A stretch of 64,000 nucleotides of DNA from Lineus longissimus (lineage: Eukaryota; Nemertea; Pilidiophora; Heteronemertea; Lineidae), in NCBI RefSeq assembly GCF_910592395.1, contig NC_088321.1:5272001-5336000 (forward strand), written 5' to 3'. Position 1 is the first letter of the stretch, and every line of letters begins with the position of its first letter. Under the pieces are notes generated by a model, which was not told the DNA's origin, searched no databases, and was given only the letters and a program-made list of their open reading frames with translations. This document shows, piece by piece, positions 20,121 through 32,888 of this stretch. The position numbers were made by a program, and so were the translations under genes.

Positions 20121-20992
20121 ACATGGGCGATTTACTCTAAAGATGTGTCTATGAGATGCGTTATAATCCACATGTACTGTGATAAAAGAACTATTTGTGT
20201 CGCTGTGTGATAAACTTTCATGACTGTGAATTGGGCTTCAGGTTAAATGTGTGATGAAATTTGTTAGTCTGAGAAATCGGTACAAAATACAAAAAAAGTT
20301 TACACTGTGTTTGTTCAAATTGGTTTACACTGTTTGTGAATTTTAGTTGTCTGTAAGTATGTTATCTGTAGGTACTGTTGATGTCATATGTTGGTGTGTA
20401 TAAAATCTGGAAAAAAGTTGTTTAAAACAGTATGAAGATTTAAGTACACTGCAATGTTTTAAAGAAATAGTAGTTCCATTGTAGTATAAGATATTGAGCG
20501 TTTGTCTCTCAGACAACCATAGAAGTATAATTGTGTGTAAAATTAGGAAATGTAAAAAAAAAAAAGTACACTATCTTTGATTGATGAACAGAAGAAACAT
20601 GTAGACTTCATCAAATCTGTTAAAAGGTATGTGTTACCGAAGGAAATAAGTCCATGTGTAATGGCACAAGATGTATAAGTGAAACAAGCATAGCTCTCCC
20701 AACAGTTGTAAGCACAGAATCAAAAGAATAAGTGAAGTAAGATGTACTGTATAAGTCCGGATTGACATTGCATTTGACAATGACAAATCAGAAGTTAAGC
20801 TAAGTTCAGTAATTCAGAAATTTTTTGAGTTAAAGTTAAGTGTTACTGTTTAGTTTAGTTGTTTAAGTGTTTAAATGTTAATTAGTAATGTCCGTAATAC
20901 TGAAATTTATATTATCCTTGCAAAGAGTGCCATAAATGTATATTAAGCAAAGATGAAAGTATTGGATCCTCCAATGGGGGGGGGGGGGAGAA
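20121..20992 (+). other. BEL/Pao 3' non-coding region with polypurine tract
   Basis: About 870 bp, AT-rich, no open frame. Ends in a purine tract with a run of G (about 20974-20992) directly before the 3' LTR, as needed to prime plus-strand synthesis. Confidence 0.8.
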
Positions 20993-21212
20993 TGTTGTAG
21001 ACTTTAGTGTGGTTCTTATTTCGGAACAAACTATAGCTGACTTGATTGGTGCTGCCACCTATACTAAGTTTGTAGTAAACATGCTTGCTTATGTGTAGTA
21101 TACATGCTTGCTTATGTGTAGTATGAATAAATAAAGTGACTCAGCAAAAGGAACCCATGTTGTCCAGTCTCTTTGAATTCGCTCCGACAATATCAAGCTG
21201 GAGTCCGCAAAA
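20993..21212 (+). repeat. 3' LTR of the BEL/Pao element
   Basis: 220 bp, identical to 10946-11165 except one base. Followed by the target duplication CATGT at 21213-21217. Confidence 0.93.
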
Positions 21213-21220
21213 CATGTTAA

Positions 21221-21517
21221 AGGGACAACTTGGGCATGAGATATGTTGGTTTTTTTCAATACAAAAATGGCTTCCAGCAGGAGCGTGATTTCTCCAAACA
21301 GGATAATTGAAAAGTCATTGAAGTCCAATAACAAATGCACAAGAACGGGGTGTAAATTTAGGCCTGTTTGAAATTCGCAAGCCATGCCCAGAACTGCCTT
21401 CCAACACTGGTGAAAATCGTTATCAGAGAACGGCATCAGTGTAATACTACCAGTGGTGGTGCATGGTGTCAAGCTGGCACATTATCCTCCCGACCAGGTA
21501 AATTCCAGGTTGTCCCT
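21221..21517. mobile_element. TTAA-flanked MITE (piggyBac-like ends)
   Basis: A 297 bp element with 13 bp inverted ends, AGGGACAACTTGG and CCAGGTTGTCCCT, flanked on both sides by TTAA (21217-21220 and 21518-21521). TTAA duplication is the mark of piggyBac-type transposition. Non-coding. A related fragment lies at 10421-10545. The left TTAA shares its first base with the BEL target duplication. Confidence 0.7.
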
Positions 21518-21521
21518 TTAA

Positions 21522-24500
21522 TAAGATTGAGCTCGGGACACGGCCGCTCTTGATTGGTTCCTAATTTTCATTTGCTCTGAAACGGTATTTGGCACTAAAT
21601 TTCTAGGAAGCCACGCCCCCCACAAACCTCAACCAATGAAATCGCATATAAACAACAACAAACCTGAACACGTTGGGGTATCGCGGCTGACTTTTGTTAA
21701 GACGTAGCGTAAACTACATTCTCTGTTCGCAATAGTATTTAACCTGGTTGACCAAATTTGTAAAGTCATTCATTGAAAAAGTACCAATTGTACGAAATGT
21801 CTGAATAGACTGGAATCGTTGCATTTATTTATTTAAACCCACACTGAAACGGTATTTGGGCAATTTGTTTTGTAGGAGGAAACCAGTGCACCCGGAGGGA
21901 ACGAAAACAAAACGTGTTGAATTAGACTGAGTGTTGCGCAAACCTGCCTCAGTAAAAGTTTGAAAGATACTTAGTTAAAAAGATGTGGATGGGGATGTTT
22001 TTAGAAATGAATCAAATAAAACGTTTTGTTGTTCGAAGTCTGTTTTCTGTTGGTTGGTTTTCTGTCTGGTTTCTATTTTGTTGAAAGTGTTGTTGGCGTT
22101 CATCACTGCTTTATTGGTAACCCTTTCACTGCCGGCTGCCTAGTATTCTCCTCCAGGGAGTATTTTCCTCAAAGGCAGGGTGAGCATCTTTCTTCGAGAA
22201 AATTCTACTTTGTCAGGTGTTTGCATTTGGAGGTGTGGTCCTCCAGGGACAGCTCGGAATACAACTCTCCTTTAGCAGGGGACTTTAAGGCCTTCTTCTC
22301 CAGGGAGTATTCTCCTCCAACCCAGGATAAGTATTTTTACATGCCACTACGGTTTGGTTTATTGAAATGAATGTTTCTCACTTGGTGGAGTCTTATGCTT
22401 GCTCTGGCAAAGGTAAAAGGTAGACTGAGCCTTGGTTCCATTTGAAACGACGAGGGTTGAGTGTCTCGCTCAAGGACACAAAGACATAACTGCGGTGATC
22501 CGTTTGAGAGTCAAACCCATGGTAGTCCTTATATCAATGTGTTTGGTCGCCTGACGCTTGTAACGAGAAGAGTTTTTGGGTGCATTTCTATAGTAACTCA
22601 CACAACGTAGTGAGTGTAATGGTTACGTGTGTATAAAGTGTAAACAAAATTCATATATCCATCATGTCCATCGAATCTGCAAAAATTTGTGCAGACCCAT
22701 GACAATTCTGGTTCCGGTACAGTTTGTCGCATTCCATACGGGCCGCGCTTGCCGATCCTGCTTTCACGACGCACCGCAACCACAGTTACCATGATTCCCA
22801 TTGTTTCCTTCCTCGTGACGCAATTATTTCATGACGTCATGAGCCATTGACCATTCACGCAAGTAGATTTATTCACACCGGCGCCACTGAAGTGCGGGTG
22901 TGGGACATCATGTATTTCAAAATCGTCTGCTAGGACATACAGGACAACGTCGGCGGAGACAGTTGTGACATTTCATTGCAGACAAAGAAAACGTCATCTT
23001 CTTCTCGATTTACGTAACTTCAAAAAAGTCAGTTTTATCACTACTAAATCCAGATCCAGTCACGTGATTTCTAGTAACTGCCAAACTCGACCCAGTGCCA
23101 GAACTGTGAAGTAATGATGTAGGTCACGTGGTCAGAGTGCAGGAGTTCCCTTACCGCCTGGCTATCCGATTTAGCATCTACCGTTCCGGAACGACATCAG
23201 CGCCTCCAGTGTCAAGATAATAAATTTGCCATTCTTGATTTTGGCGCCAAACGAATAAAAAAAACGCGTTAAAACAATTAAGAATATATCAGCTACAAAA
23301 ATTCGTTATTAACTAACTGCTGAAGAAACATACACAAATATCTAGGCTAGCAGGTGGAAAATTCAATTATTATTTCACCACAAAGAGCTGCTTCTGTCCG
23401 CAGATATGAGACAGCTACCGGGGCGGGGACTATTTCTTATGGGGCCTTATTGTTCAGCGTCTCCAAGGAATTTCCCCCCAATGTACTGACTAAAACCTGT
23501 CACTTTCAGAGAACGGGGTTGGGGCTTTGGGGGTCTCATCCCCCAATGTACTGGCTAAATATGTCAGAAGGACGGGGTTTGGGGGGCTCCCCCATGTCAA
23601 ACAGTTGTGGGAGTTGACTAGAGCTTGCTATTTACATATTATAGGCCTAGTACATGCCCACCAATGCAGATTGAAGTCGGACCTCTCGGCTCTGGCTGTT
23701 GGGGCGCAGGACCCCGCCGCGAAGACCGATCAGCCGGTTGCGGCTGACGGGGAAAAGGTCACATAATTTAGGAGGAGAGACGATAACGACGAGGATGGAT
23801 TTCTCTAATTTCTACTTTTTTTCGGACTTTTAAATATGGCATTTTGGCAGATCGTTGTGGATAGGGAGGAGGCTAGTATTGGATGAGCGGAAAGAGTGGA
23901 TATCGTATATTCTGGAGATATTGACGTCGTGTAGAGACATCGTTTTGTAGGGAGCATAAACGGACGTTTTTGTGCAGTGTTTGCCGTCACTATTTTCTCC
24001 CGCCGTGGCTCATGAAGGGAGGTCTCCCACCCCGCGATTATTTAGATCGTTCTATTCCACGGCCGTTAGACAACAATGTGCCTTAACAATTTATTTGATC
24101 ACATGACTCCTGTGGAATCTCCGATCTGATTGGTTGATCTGCAAACATGACGCCTTCGTCGTGGTAATTTGCATGATTTATGAAGTAATTTCCCTTGACC
24201 AACTTTGAACGCGTCGATTATGATAATAAAAGGGAGGGACCCAAATCGGAAGTGAATAATAATTAGGTCATGTGCCAGGAATGGTTACTGCGTAATCGAT
24301 TTTTTGGGTACTTCGTCAACTGGCGGAGAAATTTGCTGATGCGCCAAATCCCGTGCGAGTTTCTTCGATATTTCGCCGGAAAATCAGTTTAAAACAGGTA
24401 AGATCGGTTCATATGCCAAGAATTCGTACATGGTAACGAAGAACCCATATCGAGGGACTCTTATGAACCAAGAATAGAAACTAGCAAGTCTTTATAAACG

Positions 24501-24599
24501 TAAACAGAATGATGAAAAGGGAAAATTATATGGTAATTTCTCATCTTGGTGGTGTATGCTACAATGTGGAACCAACTACACGGCTCGTCGATGGTGTAG
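21522..24599. other. Intergenic DNA, no gene assigned
   Basis: 22140-22320 has loosely repeated 'cctccagggagtattct' motifs. 22800-23200 contains TGACGTCA (22833) and two CACGTG sites (about 23060 and 23125), suggestive of a regulatory region only. 23450-23600 has a short direct repeat ('ccccaatgtactg', 'acggggtttgg'). A 67-codon minus frame at 22801-22598 starts with ATG but resembles nothing I know. Confidence 0.35.
23672..23766 (+). other. Candidate terminal coding exon (weak)
   Basis: After the acceptor-like CACCAATGCAG, a GC-rich stretch encodes LKSDLSALAVGAQDPAAKTD followed by QPVAADGEKVT and a TAA stop. Its composition stands out from the AT-rich surroundings and resembles a low-complexity protein C-terminus. 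No homologue or upstream exon is recognised. Confidence 0.25.
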
Positions 24600-27550
24600 C
24601 AGGAGATTTGCTTGACCAACTTTGAAAATCGCGAGCCCGGGTCTCCTGGTCGTATTCCTTATTATATACCAAGCCACTTTGGTTACTCAACCCGCCGTTG
24701 GCGCGGTGGTCGGCAGGCTATTCATAGTAACAAGACCGAGGGATTTCTCCACAAGTAAAAATTACCTAGCTAACGGCCGTGATTCCAATACGGAGAACGT
24801 GAGTAACATTTTATTCATTGATTTATTTGGAGGCCGATGAGATCTTTGTGAACTTTGTTCGTGTACATATGTTGTCGTATTCGGAATCGTGTATATTCGT
24901 ATTATTCTAAACCACGTGAATGGATTCTGGAAGGATCTATTCAATCGTATCGTAGATGTGGAGCTCGCCAAGCCAGGATCGACAGCAAGTGGACTCATAG
25001 AGAATTGAAGAAACCAGGCTGTGGTAAGTTTGTGACATTTTAGTACTTTATAGATACAGTCCTCACATCGCCTTATTGTATGGGAGGTCAATTATAGCTG
25101 CGCCCAAAAAACTTGTCGCTGGCTGCATTGGGTACGGCTGCATTGAGTTTTGATCAATCAATCATGCTTTCTGCCAGCTGTAGGCTAATACCGGAAGATG
25201 TTGGCTAGAACACCGACCATCCGGCGAAGTAATTATAAAAACAAAAAAAGTGAAGGAACCTTTTTTGCCTGGGTGAGAAAACTTCGTAAAAATTATATAC
25301 TTTCGATTGTCGGATGATCTATTTCCGGACATTGTAATTTCTCCGCTCTCGTCATAACCCCCTCCTCCTGCACGCGAGTCCAGCCCTTCTGATGACCAGA
25401 CAAAAAATGCCATGAACTTCAGTGACCTGGGTGACCGTTTTTTAGCTGGTCGCAAATTGCGTTGTACTGGGGCACGTCATCGTGGGGGGGTTCGGGAAGA
25501 AGTTTTGATGCACTTCAGCCGACAAGAACGATCAGGGAAATAGAAACATACAAGTACCAGTCGTAGCGATCACATCAGATCGCCGTTATACTCATGTGAT
25601 CCATCCGTACTGTAAACCCCTTAATTTACACAGGGTTTTTTTTCGCAGAATTTGCAAACAGCCTATATTCGCGAAAATAAAAATCGCAAAAAAAGTTTTA
25701 GATTCGAAAAACTGATCGAAATTTCAAAATCAACAAAAAATAAAAGTCGTGGATATTTGCTTCAGCAATTTTGGCTGATAAGAAGCACGAACATTTGTCT
25801 GTTGACAGTGCGCTGGTTGCTGCAACTCTCTCACGCAAATGACTCACTACAACACTGAAATGCGAATAATATACTTTATTCTTTTTTTCTATTTATGATT
25901 TACCACCACCTTCGTATTCTACTTTTTGTTATAGATATGCACCACCGACATTGTAGCATTCATTCAATATAATACCATGTTCTAAATATAATAATATGCA
26001 GCAAACGACCTATTTCGTCCAATCAAAAGCGTGTACAGAGAATCACCGTATGTGTCATTTTGCTTCTTTGTGATATTTTCAACTGCTACTTTTTTACAAT
26101 TGATTGCCGCGGCCAATATGGCATGTTTCACTTTATTTTACACCACCAGCATACAACAATCGTTGAGGTGATATAAAGATTACTTCCTTCATTATTACTT
26201 GCGAGCAAAAATCACAAGTAGGCCTACTGATGTTCTTACATTGTTTGGCGCTTCATAATATACAATGTAGCTCTTTTCTGGAAGCACGGGAGGAACAGTG
26301 CATGAAGCTGCAGCCAGCTGACAGCGTTATCACTCTGTTGCGCTCAGCAGAGTGAAAAATACATTGTCCATTTTGGCCACGGCATTCTACACTAAAAGGA
26401 GTAGACAGTATTGGGATGACAGTCTGAACAATCTCACCATTTGGGCAACCAAGGAGTGAAGGACAGAAATTCTATACCAAGCCAACCAATTTGATAGAGC
26501 AAGGTGGCCTTCTGGCTATATACGAGGACGGTTCAATAAGTTTTAACAATGGGGCATTTATTTCAAAAGGGGTTATCACAGACTTTGGAAAAAAAATTTG
26601 CTCCAATGATGCAACTCTCTTAAGCGCATCTAAAATTATCCCCATACTCCTACAATAACTGGAACTGCAGCTTATTTAGCAGAGGTTGGGTGCAGCCTTT
26701 GAATTCTGAAAATCGAAAAGTTTGAAAAACCCTCATAAAATATATTAAAATATATTCCGTTATTTTTCAAAAGCCAATATTTGCACCAGTGAGTAGAAAC
26801 AAGCATTTATAAAATGTGTAAATATCGGTCACTTGGGCTAACCAGATGTACCATTGTTATTCAATATAATATTGATGACACTTGGCAATGTCGTGAATTC
26901 TGGTCGAATTCTTCAAATACGTCAATCATCAGTCTTTAATTACATTTGATCAGCCTCAATCATGCTAGTCGAATGCGTGTTAAGCATTAAATAAAAGCAT
27001 CCAGATGTACTTTATAGTTGTAACAAGTGGCTTTTGATTCCCAGTTATTTTTAATATCTGATGTTTCATTTAAGTGTTGAATTTGGTGAAATTCTGCTAA
27101 AAAAACTCAGTCACAAACATTTAGTTTATACAAGCCCCCTTGTATGAATTGTGCTAGGGACGAAGAGCCATGAGTAGAAAGTGCTCTGGTATAATGATTA
27201 GTATATGCCTGAAGGAAAATATGGTAGTGACTTTTAGATACTGAAAATTTTCATAACAAGTTTGTCAAAAATGCACCACCTGTTTTTAGTCAGAATTCAA
27301 TTGCCACTCAAGGGTCAACAGATAGCGATAAAACATCAACATTTATGTGAAAGTGGCCACAATATGAAGCGATTTCAGCATGATGCAGGCCCTGGTTTCG
27401 CCTCAGCAGCAAAAAGTTATATCAAGTTCTTAAAAATCTTCTTGATCCGCCCTCGTAATACATTGAATAATACCTTGGTCCATATGACATACAAGTAGTG
27501 AAGAAAATGTCCGTATTACAAAAGTTGATGACGGAAGTTTGCCTAAAAAA
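24600..27550. other. Intergenic DNA, no gene assigned
   Basis: A signal-peptide-like hydrophobic frame at 24640-24798 ends at a GTGAGT donor but lacks an ATG, and does not join in frame to the splice-bounded open stretch at 24954-25023. The rest is AT-rich, with nothing recognised. Confidence 0.35.
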
Positions 27551-28880
27551 ATGAAACGGCCAGGGGCCATTGTGCTCACCGAATAGATATTTGGTGCTTT
27601 GGAATTCATCCAGGTTAAGAAACATTGTACATGTATAGTATTTAGGTCAAACCAAAGTCGGTATGACATGTGATGTATCGTTGCTTGGAGTAAGTACCAT
27701 AAGAATATCATCAAAAACAAGTCACTAATAAACGAGATATTGCACTTTTTACCTATTTTAATTTTGGCCTCCTGGTGGCCAAGTTGAGTACCAGATCAGA
27801 TCGAAATTCAGTGACCTCTGTGACCTTGAAAAGCAGGTCAGATCAAAAACTCATATGATATGCGATGTATCCTTGCTAGGAGAACCTACCATAAAAATGC
27901 TATTGAAAACGAATCACTAATAAGCGAGATATCACACTTTCTAGGTTTTCACTTTTGGCCTCCTGGTGGCCAAGTCAAGAATCAGACGGACTGAAATTCA
28001 GGGTCAGAGGTCAGCTGACCTAGGGGGTACTTTGTACAAAGTCTTAAGTTCATAGCCTTGGGGGTTAACAAACGTTCCACAGTTACGCTCAAATGGCCAA
28101 TTTACACGATTTGACCTCTGTGACCTTGACAAGTACGTCAAATCAAAAACCCGTATCATATGTGATGCATCCTTGCTAAGAGTATCTACCATAAAATTTT
28201 TACCAAAAACTAGTCAGTAATAAGCGAGATCATTCATATGGCACTATTCAAATTTTTGGTTTTGGCCCCCTGGTGGCCAAGTTAAGAATCAGACCAGACC
28301 GAAAATCAGTGTCACAAGTCATCTGACCTAGGGGGTCATGTGTACAAAGTTTAAAGTTCATAGCTTTAGTGGTTAAGAAACGTGCCATATTTACACACAA
28401 ACGGCCTCTGTGACCTTGAAAAGTACGCCACATCGACCTGATTTTTTGTCAACATGTAGAGCTACGTAACAGGCGTCTACATACCAAATTTAAAGACTAT
28501 AGGACAAATAAAGACAAAACGTGCCACTATCAGTGACATTTTAGAGCTTGATCTCTGTGACCTTGGAAAGTAGGTCAAATCAAAAACCCGTATGATATGT
28601 GATGTATCCTTGCTAGGGGTACCCACCATGAAATTTTAGCAAAAACAAATCAGTAATAAACAATTTATCGCACTTTTTAAGTTTTTGGTTTTAGCCCCCT
28701 GGTAGCCAGGTGAAGAATCAGACCGGACCGAAATTCGCTGCCAGAGGTAATGTGACCTAGGTCATAATGTGTACAAAGTTTCATGTTCATAGCACAAGCG
28801 GTTAAGAAACGTGCCAGACAGGATACGGACGACGACGGACACAGGGCTATCGTATAGACTCCCCTGACCTTGAGCCAAAA
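27551..28880 (-). mobile_element. Diverged relative of the hairpin-ended repeat
   Basis: Starts with the same terminus as copy B (AATGAAACGGCCAGGGGCC, then ATTGTGCTCACC). It contains four blocks about 150-300 bp apart, each with the TGACCTCTGTGACCT motif (exact at 27812 and 28112; one change near 28403 and 28551) and several GCCCCCTGGTGG-like motifs (exact at 28265). Between these motifs the sequence differs widely from copies A-C. The far end (about 28830-28880) keeps a short GACGACGACGG stretch but lacks the TTAGCTCACCTC hairpin. Confidence 0.65.
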
Positions 28881-30865
28881 AGGGCTGTGCGGTAGGTCAC
28901 TTGCCTGAATTCGTCTACCAACTAATCCGTGTTTTACCAAGACCGTTTACTGACAGATTGACAATTAGACAATCAGTAGCGAAAGCAATTCTGACAAGAG
29001 AATCCTCACACTGCCGCTGAGATAATTAATTGACAAAAGGCGGCATCATTTACCGGTAAAATACACCAAAAATCTCCAGCCCATGTCAACTTCATCCACA
29101 AAAGTTAGTTAATTTGATTTGATTTGATTCAATTTAATTTCATATAAATTATGAGCAACGATACAGACATATTGTATCGGTAACTATTGAAGCCACGCTT
29201 TGGCAATAACGTCCTCATTGCTTTTACGCACTCAACGTCTATAAGGTTACATTTAGAAGAAATGGATTTATATATCCATTGAAAAAGTACATGCTTCTCT
29301 CTAGAGCACGAGAAATCATTCTCAGAATCCCTATTTGTATAACAATATTACACGCTTCTAAAGAGTATACAATTCACACATTGGCCCACATGTATCAAAA
29401 TACATGACGCAGTATACAGCGAAATTAACATTATGTCACAAGTATCTTGTTTAGCAGGATGCAATTGGAAATACATGTACGTAACTGATAAGCATCAATT
29501 CGTTTCCAATCGAATTGTCAAATGTTAAAACGCGAGATCTTTGCACTACCATCTTGCTGTGAACTACAACGGAGATTTATGAAAATAACTTTTAACTCAA
29601 AATCGCCTTTCCTGGTCAATGGGTTGTTATGCTGTCCTGCGTCATGTATTAGTTACATGTTCTAGAGTACAAAAAGACATACTGTCCACATAGTTCAAGC
29701 ATAAAAATCCTAAGATTCTAGAATATAATTAACACAATGGCCCATATGCATTGAATTGTACTCATCGTAGAATTCCATTTTCCACCAATAGTCTTATGGT
29801 TTGCGGACTTTTGCTTCTGGTTCAAAGCAACATTTCATTAAAGTGTTCCTTTTGTGAAACGTTCCTCTAAACATCTAAAATCAAACCGTATAAACACTTG
29901 TATAAAAAGTTTCTAGAGGAAAGAAGGATATGTTACCGACATCTGAATAGTCTTATGAGTGAGGTTTCGCTATCCCGTTACACCGAAAACGGTCCTCGTT
30001 CCCGTTCTCATTATCGGAAATATCAAAAAAGATTTCGTATTCCCCGTATAGAAATGCATGCAGGCATTCACAACCAAGATTTCGGCCTGTTTTATCATCA
30101 GCCCTCTTGGTTTACAAACCAACCTTTGTGTTGTTTCTCGCCAGTTTATCGCGTAAAAGAATGCATACCGCACAAATTTCTGGATGTTATTCTGAATCAC
30201 GGTTCGGCAACTGGGTACCAAGGCCTGGTTGACAAAATCCGGTTTTGAGATCAAGAAAACCAGCTCAGAAATTGATGAAGTCATTCGCATCAGTCGATCA
30301 ATCTCGGTCGATCGGTTCTTGGAACGGGACAGCAAAAACTCACTATTACTGTTGACTTCAGAGGAACGTTTTACAAGTGATCTTATCTGTGTAAAACTTT
30401 GCTCTCCGCTAGAATAAGCCGCGCCGAACAATGTTTAGGTGCAAGCTTCGAGAGCACAGAAATGGAATACCATTCATACAACGGCCCTAATGCATCAAGA
30501 TAATAATAAGTTTCTCTAGAGTACAAATAGAAATACAATTCACACAATGCAAGCAAAACATTACGTTTCTATGATACAATACGCATCAGAATATGTGACG
30601 CAGCCAGTAAAACATTGCATGTCGATTACCAGGTGAATCTTTGGATACAAATGCACTTGAAAATAGGAACTGCATCCCTTAGCATGAATTATTCTCCCAT
30701 AAAATTATCAATTTTCAAGCAAAGACGTCTTCACGTCACTCTGAATCTCACGAAATGGAGTTTTCAAAAAGAAACTGCAACCAAAAATTTGTTTTCTATT
30801 CGCTTTGACTCGTTTTACTGTCTGGGTCGCAATTTTGTTGAGTTCAGAAATAATGCACGCACTGA
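28881..30865. other. AT-rich DNA, no gene assigned
   Basis: Simple 'aatttgatttgatttgatt' run near 29105-29135. Overlapping open frames on both strands at 29900-30430 have no recognisable protein features. Confidence 0.4.
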
Positions 30866-31290
30866 TTAGGCCTAAAATATCAAGCTTCACGAGCGTATAA
30901 GAAATACAGTTATCTCATTGTTAATACCGCATGCCTAAATATCAAGCTTGACGTCCATTCACGATCATAAGAAATACAGTTCTATCATTGTTAATACCGT
31001 ATGCCTAAAATATCAAGCTTGACGACCATTCACGATCATAAGAAATACAGTTCTATCATTGTTGATACCGTATGCCTAAAATATCAAGCTTGACGCCCAT
31101 TCACGATCATAAGAAATACAGTTCTCTCGTGGCCCATACCTTCATGACCTTGTGCCTTAAACATCAAGCCTCTCGAGCATACATATAAGAAATACAGTTC
31201 CGTCATTGTCTATACTAATATCTAAAATATAAAGCATATATAAGATATACCGTTTGCTCATTGCTGATACCGTATGCCTAAAGTACAACA
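30866..31290 (+). repeat. About 70 bp tandem repeat, five or more units
   Basis: Units share 'gcctaaaatatcaagcttga', then 'cgatcataagaaatacagtt', then 'cattgttaataccgtat'. The central three are nearly identical and the outer ones decay. HindIII-like AAGCTT occurs in each conserved unit. Non-coding. Confidence 0.85.
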
Positions 31291-32880
31291 TGCTTCTAGA
31301 GTATATGAAATATGATGCAGTACAATACATACAACACTGCTGATACAATATGAATGGGTTAGGGCAGGTTTCAACTATCTGTTTCGTGTGGTGCAGCAGT
31401 CAATGCACACTCCTCACCCGACACTTGGTTAATATCTAAACATGATTTTGTTTGTTAGGATTCGACATTATCATGACCCAGGATAACAAACATACTGTTC
31501 GTAACAAAATCCTCTGTTCTCTAATCCCGCGATGGCAGGGTTCGTTGCTAGATTACCCATGTGAATCACTACAACCAGTGCGCGACGTCAATATTGATAA
31601 CTCAAACAACTCGGAGGGACCAATAGTAATCATGCTGAAATATACAGCGATATGATACTCATTTTTTCATTTGCGAAGCAATGCTAAAATCGGACCTTGA
31701 AATGTCTCTGGCAGAGTCGGGCAATATTTTGGAGGGTCATTTCACAACATTTCGTTGGTCGCCAGAACATCGAAATGCCATAGATACGATCGACAGAAAT
31801 CGAAACACGTATAGTTTCAATCGGTCTGCGTTATCGACGATTTGATGCCAAGAAATAGTCGGTAGAAATGTTCTCGAGGAATCGACGTCAATTCTAAAAT
31901 TTCGGCGTCAATTCGACGTTGATCTGGCGCTGATTCCTGACCTTGGATGGAACATAGAAGCTCGCAATGACCACTGCACCACGGAAACAACCATTTGGCC
32001 AAAGTTCGTAAAATGGAACAATTCTTTGGCTTCAATAAAACAAACACAGTTGAAAATACGCATAGTGTAATCTTGAAAAACTTGGAAACATTTAACATGT
32101 CGTTATCACTTTGTGATATTGAGTTACCGCTCGAATAGGCTGCACAAAACTCATGAAAACCATCACATCACCCAATCTGATGTTTTCAACTTAAAAATAC
32201 ACTACGAACTTTATTTAAAAGGAAGTCCTTGTGACTTGTACACAAAAATAATTTCGAGGAAAAACATCTTTAAAATCGTAGCCCTTTCTCCCTTTTCTCC
32301 ACATTCTCCAGTCGCCTACACTTGCCAGAGCACGTCTCATAATGTTTAATAGTATTACACTGGAGTATGAATAGAAATTCAATATAACATAAGTTTCTTG
32401 GATACAAAAAGAAATCAAATTCAGCTTTGACAAATAATGATACTGTAGCTGTACAATATGGCCTGGCTCTTTATTTTTGCGAATTCGGATGTAATCTCGT
32501 TTAATTAATGAAACTAAAAATTGCAAACATTTATTTTTATCGAAAAAACTGAAAGAAAATCGTCTCCTCTTCTGCCAAAAAGTCCCCGAAAAACAAGTTC
32601 TTAGTTTTTCATTTCGTGGATCGCAAAAATATAGAGGCAAGCACATGTACAGGTTTACAATCTGTGTTAAAACATGAGACCCAGTGCGTCTATATGCTAC
32701 AGTTATTAAATTACAATTCGCCTCTTTCTGATCTGCGCGCACCTCTCGAGGCGGAGCTCTCATTTGGGGAAACTAGCCAACTTATATAGCGTTTGATGTA
32801 TCCGAATTACGAGCTCTAATCTTATATCATCCATTAGCATGTTTGAAACATAATATGGAACGAATTACCTTCTTTGTTTG
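31291..32880. other. AT-rich DNA, no gene assigned
   Basis: A 182-codon minus-strand frame (32763-32215) is the longest open stretch. It has no recognisable domain, includes lysine/phenylalanine-rich low-complexity parts typical of AT-rich chance frames, and is not called a gene. Confidence 0.35.
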
Positions 32881-32888
32881 TCTCGTTA

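Larger units (their letters stand above)
10946..21212 (+). mobile_element. BEL/Pao LTR retrotransposon with a nested Harbinger
   Basis: Bounded by 220 bp direct LTRs (10946-11165 and 20993-21212) that differ by one base in my alignment. Flanked by the 5 bp target duplication CATGT (10941-10945 and 21213-21217), the usual BEL size. Domain order is gag (DUF1759-like), zinc knuckles, aspartic protease, reverse transcriptase, RNase H, integrase, DUF5641, as in BEL/Pao. The copy is damaged by one frameshift in gag, an in-frame TGA at 14360 and a 3.5 kb Harbinger insertion near the end of pol. No envelope gene is seen. Confidence 0.93.

Noticed and set aside
24622-25043. Two-exon secreted protein gene (hydrophobic frame plus splice-bounded frame)
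   Set aside because: The first frame lacks an ATG, and joining its GTGAGT donor in phase to the next acceptor gives an early stop.
29970-30431. Overlapping frames of 153 and 116 codons on opposite strands
   Set aside because: Both are open through the same AT-rich stretch with no recognisable features; neither is better than chance.
32215-32763. 182-codon minus-strand gene
   Set aside because: No domain, biased AT-rich composition and no splice or homologue support; likely a chance open frame.
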